DNA of 64,000 nt from positions 1,178,001-1,242,000 of the forward strand of contig OY759225.1 in NCBI GenBank assembly GCA_963662175.1, read 5' to 3'. Numbering within the stretch: the first letter of the stretch is position 1; each line of letters starts with the position of its first letter. The position numbers and the translations under genes are program-made. Below, one piece after another: positions 59,045 to 64,000 of the stretch. The stretch is from Aradus depressus (Eukaryota > Arthropoda > Insecta > Hemiptera > Aradidae). A model generated the notes under the pieces. That model saw nothing but the letters and a program-made list of their open reading frames with translations, did not search any database and was not told the origin of the DNA.

Positions 59045-59105
59045 AAATTGTCTCGGGATTCGAACCCCTAATCTTCAAATTACAGAGCTTTGTGAGGAGA
59101 CCTGT
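59045..59105 (-). mobile_element. tRNA-like fragment, minus strand
   Basis: The reverse complement contains AGGGGTTCGAATCCCGAGAC (B box GGTTCGAATCC) preceded by CTCTGTAATTTGAAGATT. It does not match SINE-A or SINE-B. I see no full cloverleaf. Confidence 0.4.
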
Positions 59106-59389
59106 GTGTTCTATTTGTTTAGCGGCGGCAGTCCGTCCGTTAACAATATCCTAATTAAGAGCTCCATTTTAGATGGCACGCAATTAGCAACATCAAGCTG
59201 TAAACACGTTATCATCTTTCTGCTAACACTTCCAGGCTAATCACGGTAGAGGCAAGGCTACACTTAAAATTATTGTCCTGTAACGGGCATTCTATATTGT
59301 GGCGTAGCCGCCAAAGACTGAGGGGGGGTAAAATGCAAAATTTTGGACTAAGCATCATTTGAAATCTACCAATATTTACCTTTTTATAA

Positions 59390-59554
59390 GGGGGCCATGG
59401 TGGCCGTGCGTGCTAGAGCGTAGGGCTTTGGTCGCATGGTCTCACCATGGTTTGCGGGTTCGAATCCCGTCCGGGAGTGAGTTTTATATATATATATATA
59501 TAACACATATGCACCTGCTAATATGCAACGTAGATAAAACAAAAAAAAAAAACA
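59390..59554 (+). mobile_element. SINE-B, complete copy with 10-bp target duplication
   Basis: GGGGCCATGGTGGCCGTGCG (A box), GCTTTGGTCGCATGGTCTCA, GCGGGTTCGAATCCCGTCCG (B box), GTGAGTTTTATATA, then CACCTGCTAATATGCAACGT and a poly-A stretch. CTTTTTATAA flanks both sides (59380-59389 and 59555-59564). This is a standard dispersed insertion of the element that is tandem at 25.3-26.3 kb; the spacing between the boxes fits a tRNA with a long variable arm, such as Ser or Leu. Confidence 0.88.
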
Positions 59555-59699
59555 CTTTTTATAAAAGGTATTTTTTCAAAAAATGGAAATCAATTGTGTG
59601 ACAAACAAAAAAAAATGACGCAAATATTGGTGATCCATTGCCACAGATTGCCCCTTATTTCAATTTGATCAAGTAGAAAGTTGCGATGGATCACTACTA

Positions 59700-59900
59700 A
59701 TGTACTTCCCCTGAGCGAATTAATGAACAATGTTGTTGCTCTCCCTCAGACAGCAATCTACCGATTTAATTGAAAATTAATAGGAGTCTTACTCAGGGAC
59801 TTCTGAGTTCTGATATTAAATTTGGTGTTTATAGATGATTACTTAGGCAGTTATTAGGGTTTTCGTGCACAATCCCCTCCCCCCCTTTTTTTTTTGGCTC
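59700..59900 (+). repeat. Repeat D copy
   Basis: TTAATTGAAAATTAATAGGA, GTCTTACTCAGGGACTTCTG, GAGTTCTGATATTAAATTTG and GGCAGTTATTAGGGTTTTCG, in D order. Confidence 0.6.
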
Positions 59901-60152
59901 CCCCTCTCTGCAGCTGAAAATAGCTGTTTTGGGGTTTTTTGTGTAGAGGCCCAACATAATACAATATTTGTAGACATTATAAAGCTAACTGAATAGTTGA
60001 CGGAAATTTACAAGCCAGCCAGAAAACTAGTATTTTATGACGCTTTCAAGTCGAAAATTATTCATGGTTGAAATGGGTATAGGTGACCGAAGGCTGCAAT
60101 AATTTGTTTTAGGGTCACAGTTTGGGGGGGCACAAACACATAATATATTGAT

Positions 60153-60192
60153 AGTCTAACTTCCCGGGGGAAATCTTCCTGGAAGTTAGACT
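60153..60192. repeat. Perfect 12-bp inverted repeat
   Basis: AGTCTAACTTCC (60153-60164) and GGAAGTTAGACT (60181-60192) surround a 16-base loop. Confidence 0.85.
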
Positions 60193-60299
60193 TTAGACTT
60201 GGTGACCTGGCCACTAGATTTACTGATCAATTTCCCATCTGTAGGGAAATTTAGTACAATAGAAATCGTACCAGTACTCCCGTCCTTATAAAAAAGTCA

Positions 60300-60430
60300 G
60301 TAACTGCAGAAATTAGCTGTCGAGATCAATGTAACAAAGTATCAGTTGTTTGTCCAACCATACGAAGTATAGGGGAAGTTATGTAATCTGTCAACAACTG
60401 TATTGGGGTAAATATGAAATAGACGTAGAC
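60300..60430. repeat. Repeat D terminal fragment
   Basis: GGGGAAGTTATGTAATCTGT and CAACAACTGTATTGGGGTAA match the D end near 52.67 kb. Confidence 0.5.
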
Positions 60431-60749
60431 TCTCAAATTGCCTTTTGTCTGGATTTGAATGACGACATGTCTCATTTCTACTATCGAAGAGTAGTCTAAC
60501 ATTGGCATGAGAGATATTGAATTGAACACCGAGCAACGCCGGATACACACACTACTAAAATAATAAATTTACTAGTTCATCCCACGAGCTCCTTCCTAAT
60601 ACGAACTGATGCATGCTTACTACTTGTTATGCAGCATAGAGAGGGAGTACGTGAGGTGAAACTCAAAGATGGTGCGAGTGGCTAAACTTAATTCTAAATA
60701 AACTCCGTCAGACCTAAGTCAAGTATAATTGACATAGAAATTTTTTTTT

Positions 60750-61265
60750 TAAGTCAGTTTGACAAATTTGAGTTCCTTAACTCACCCCTTTTTTACCTTC
60801 AACCTAAAAGGAACCTTCATGCAAATTTTCAGGATTATAGGTCATGTGGAAGTGCCACAGAATTCCATCACTCGAATTACACGATTCCCTTTATGTGTAG
60901 TCATGATCAGGCAATACAATTATGTTCATTTACATATTTTTCCCTGTGCTCAAAATTACCATATAGTAGTCATGGGCATAGTCAGGGGGAGGGGAGGGCA
61001 CTTGCTAATCATTATAGAAAAAATCAACGGTGAATCACCAGCCATGTACTTCCGCATTCTGAATACTTAGGTTGTGCTCTTCCTCTGAAACCAATTTGGC
61101 TGAAAATCTGTGGATTCCTTTGGGTTTCTGTGTGCAGATTTTGGATTCAGGTGTTGGAAAAATGTTAAATTCTGGTGAAAACTCGACTTCAAATTTTGTG
61201 ACGGATTACAAAATCGTATCGTATACTACGTTAAGATGGGGAAGTACAACCAATCATAATGAAAT
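60750..61265 (+). repeat. Degraded repeat D copy
   Basis: CCAATTTGGCTGAAAATCTG, TTTGGGTTTCTGTGTGCAGA and TGGTGAAAACTCGACTTCAA, ending GATGGGGAAGTACAACCAAT. The 103-codon frame inside (60759-61070) has no domain and lies within repeat sequence. Confidence 0.5.
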
Positions 61266-61519
61266 TATTTGTTAATTCGCTATTAAAGTATGTAGATGAC
61301 AACTTCTTTTCGACCGAAGACAAATAAATCTCAAGTTCGCATGCGCGGCTGGGAGGTGATATAATATACTCTCTCTACTGATGAATAGAGTCGACAGTAT
61401 CTTTTCAATGTAGAAGGAAATCGAGGTTCTGTCGTGTAAAAGAAAATTCAAAATTGTGCCAAATTTTCGAAAACTATTTATTTTCTTCTTCAGGGCCTTA
61501 TAATGACTTGAGTGGATGA

Positions 61520-61568
61520 GTGTGTTGAAGGTGTTGTGTGACACAAACTGACAACACCTTCAACACAC
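61520..61568. repeat. Perfect 17-bp inverted repeat
   Basis: GTGTGTTGAAGGTGTTG (61520-61536) and CAACACCTTCAACACAC (61552-61568) with a 15-base loop. It is a stable hairpin in DNA or RNA. No adjacent gene is recognised. Confidence 0.88.
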
Positions 61569-62905
61569 ACGACTCTCTCTACCGTTCGGTGATGTTATTA
61601 TTTTTTGTGAGTTGTCTGCTGGACTTGCTCAGTTTACAAACGTCATGATGTAATAAATAATATATAATGTGTTTATATTTCATATAGGCCGGGGGAGGGG
61701 GGGGTCTACAATGTTTATGTTAGCTGAACTGGATTGAAGTGACTTGACAGTACTCTAACGGGAGGATGTTGTGACATCGCTTGTTAATGTTGTCTTCAGG
61801 TCCGCACCGGATTAACATGTTGTGACCTTTCTCAACCAACTTTATCTAACCTGTAATAAATGAATCACCGGCTATGTACTTCCTCAGCACGAATTAATCA
61901 ATAAAGTTTTCACTCTCCCACCAAACCTAATCGACTAATATGAGTACGTATTTATTTATTTTAAAGAAAATATCTAAAGAATTCTTCACTTCAAACATTG
62001 CAAATAGTCCCTATTTGGGAGAAATTAAATTTGTGTATAAAAATACAAAAAAAAAAAAAAAAAAAAATGAAAATATAAGAGGGATAGTCTTTTGAGTGGG
62101 AGAGGAGACTGACTGATGAGAGTAATAAATCAAAAAAAAAATGCAAAATGTCTCATTTGGATGAGATTAATTAAAATGAAGCACCCCCCGCCCTGCCTCT
62201 GTTATCTTGTCTGCTATCTGCTTCGTCATCAGTCAAGGCTGCCGCCTTGACAGCGTGGCAGTTGTCACTTTTTGGCAAAACTTATCTAAAAAAAAAAACT
62301 ATTATGAACAATATCTAAAGGAGTTTACCGATTGTGACCTTTTTTCCCCGAATTTTTTCAATGTGCACAGAATTTCTTTGCCAGCACATAATAAATATAC
62401 GGAGAACAAAGTTATAGAACAAAAATGTTTAAACATAATGAATATCTGTGACATTGAAATCATACGTGTTCTAAAACCAAAGGTACAAAGAGACAAACAG
62501 ACATGAAAGCTAAAAGCGTCGATAAAACCTAAATATTTTTTCAAAAATACCCGGAGTGCACTGGCATGCCTTACATGTTTATTTATAAAGATTTACAAAG
62601 TCTCTGTCTTTATGAACTTGCAGAACTTTGGCCTTGTTTCTGTTTTCATTTTTGTCGGTTTGTCATTAATGGGCCGTGGCCTCCGTCCGATGATGAGGCA
62701 GGTACCAGCTGATGCTGATGATGCTACGGTGATGATTTGCTAACCACAGCTAGAGTCAGAGACAGGGCACTCATCAGACCGCGACTCTGAGGCTAGAGCG
62801 GTTTGACGCTTACTTCCCCCACATCGCCAACCAACCAGGCCGCCCACTTCTCTCTAATTGCTATCTTTATGGCCTCTTGTTAAACTTACTTTCTTTTCTC
62901 AGGGG
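61569..62905. other. Intergenic with short tracts, no gene recognised
   Basis: ACTTCCTCAGCACGAATTAA (61878-61897) is a repeat D end-like string. An A run lies at 62047-62067. Open frames on both strands at 62207-62544 overlap and have no recognisable domain. Confidence 0.4.
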
Positions 62906-62935
62906 CAGGGCCGGATTAAGAGGGGGGGGGGGGGA
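62906..62935 (+). mobile_element. Transposon-end-like GC-rich motif
   Basis: CAGGGCCGGATTAAGAGGGG with a following G run and ACC. This arrangement is familiar from ends of hAT-like elements. The other end was not found. Confidence 0.35.
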
Positions 62936-63139
62936 CCTGAGCTTGAAGGGTTTATATTGTTGCAAGTACATGGCGTCCACAAATTGGTACCTCGATATGA
63001 TGTCGGAAGAACAAATTGTAAAACATCTTTGGGGCCAATCCCAGCCAAGTGTGGAGCGGCGTTACGGAAAACATGAAATTCTGATGAAAACAACAACGAA
63101 ACTAAGATGTTCCAGGAAGGAAGTCAGAACACTACCCCG

Positions 63140-63225
63140 ACATTCACATACTCTAACATTCACACTACTCTCACATTCACATACTCTAACATTAACACTA
63201 CTCTCACATTCACATACTCTGACAC
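63140..63225 (+). repeat. 33-bp tandem repeat
   Basis: ACATTCACATACTCTAACAT plus T(C/A)ACACTACTCTC (given in parts) repeats 2.6 times. The reading frame over it (Ser/Thr/Leu/His-rich) is a by-product. Confidence 0.85.
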
Positions 63226-63545
63226 ACAATCTTAATAAAATCCGCTTTGCGAAACTTCAAAATAAAGTATGTTTTTTAAAAATATTATTTTTAAGTATTA
63301 CATGCGCTTGTTCTTTTGCATACTTTTGTTCTTTGTGCTTTCGAAAAGAAACCGCTGACATAACTTCAAGGGGTGTTTTGTTTTGTGTTGTTTTTAGCAG
63401 TTAACGTACAAATATATCCTTGGCTCTATTGCGATCCTGCTGCTTACCAGGAGCCGAAGAAAGTCGACTTTGCGAGATCCTGTGTCCTGTTTACTAATAA
63501 CTTTTAAGTTGAGGAACGCGGACATATTGTGGAATTTGTAATAAA
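63226..63545. other. Intergenic, no gene recognised
   Basis: AT-rich; the 175-codon frame 62877-63404 spans a G run and a tandem repeat and is not supported as a gene. Confidence 0.4.
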
Positions 63546-63743
63546 TAAATAAAACAAGCTTATTTTTTGAAATGTTGTCTATTCCACTAAAGATATTTAT
63601 AAAAATACAACTACCGGTTTCGGCTTCACACCATCGTCAGGTCTAGTTCATAACATGGTGTAAGGCCGAAACCGGTAGTTGTATTTTTATAAATATCTCT
63701 AGTGGAATAGACAACATTTCAAAAAATAAGCTTGTTTTATTTA
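63546..63743. mobile_element. Palindromic MITE with 79-bp arms
   Basis: The left arm 63546-63624 (TAAATAAAACAAGCTTATTT ... ACCGGTTTCGGC) and right arm 63665-63743 are inverted copies with one mismatch in 79. Each arm, read outward, has the order CCGAAACCGG, TTTATAAATATC, GTGGAATAGACAACATTTC. The centre contains CACCATCGTCAG and CATGGTGTAAG. It has no coding capacity. The arm matches the 3' end at 33.6 kb. Confidence 0.9.
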
Positions 63744-63805
63744 CTGTTTACTAATGTCATACGGCCCTCCCCTTTACGGGAGAGAATGTTTATTGTGACA
63801 TATAC

Positions 63806-64000
63806 AGGGTGTCCAAGATAAACGGGGTATGCAGTGGTGTGAAAAAAAATGAAAAATTGGCCAACGGAAGGAAAAGGTTTCCTTTAAGCCCATTAACAAT
63901 TAACACAATTTAAAAGTACTTGAAAAGTTGGGAAGTACCCCGCGAAAAAAATCTTTGTACCTGTAAAACTACCGGAGATATGTTGGTTCAAAATCTGAAA
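63806..64000 (+). mobile_element. Element end, continues past the window
   Basis: CAGGGTGTCCAAGATAAACG plus GGG resembles the foldback end at 20509 (GGGTGGCCCAGATAAGCGGG). Only the left end is in the window, so family and length are unknown. Confidence 0.45.

Noticed and set aside
62877..63404. A 175-codon plus-strand open frame, one of the longest in the window
   Set aside because: It crosses a long G run, a transposon-end-like motif and a 33-bp tandem repeat, and has no domain. Low-complexity sequence explains its length.

Overview
The window is eukaryotic and almost gene-free. It carries two long satellite arrays, two tRNA-derived SINE families, and fragments of Jockey-like, CR1-like and RNase H-bearing non-LTR retrotransposons, a Penelope-like element, a hAT element and a pogo/Tigger-like MITE. 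This repertoire and the AT-rich background point to an arthropod, most likely an insect. I cannot name the species. No complete host protein-coding gene is supported. The best host candidate is one 78-nt exon-like segment near 56.2 kb.

Layout. Positions 1-11,336 hold a satellite (SatA) in about 22 head-to-tail units of two lengths, about 466 and 601 bp, which differ by one extra 135-bp cassette. Positions 11.4-33.9 kb are a graveyard of mobile elements: MITEs, a hAT derivative with an 8-bp target duplication, Jockey remnants on both strands, a Penelope-like reverse transcriptase remnant, an RNase H/zinc-knuckle LINE end, a 630-bp foldback, many copies of SINE-A, a 118-bp tandem array made from SINE-B, and a LINE that kept only its PHD-finger start and its reverse transcriptase end. 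Positions 33,897-47,462 hold the second satellite (Sat133): 102 consecutive monomers of exactly 133 bp with visible higher-order structure. Positions 47.5-64 kb return to dispersed repeats: many copies of an unclassified family (repeat D), more SINEs, minisatellites, a pogo-like MITE, a degenerate Jockey 3' end and a palindromic MITE.

The main theme is conversion of dispersed mobile repeats into tandem arrays. It happened at least three times here. The SatA cassette matches the body of SINE-A, with bridging copies near 19 and 24 kb. The 118-bp array is tandem SINE-B with its tRNA-like promoter repeated. The Sat133 monomer matches repeat D, and a resident D copy abuts its right edge. All calls come from reading the sequence; no database search was possible, so family names rest on recognised motifs.
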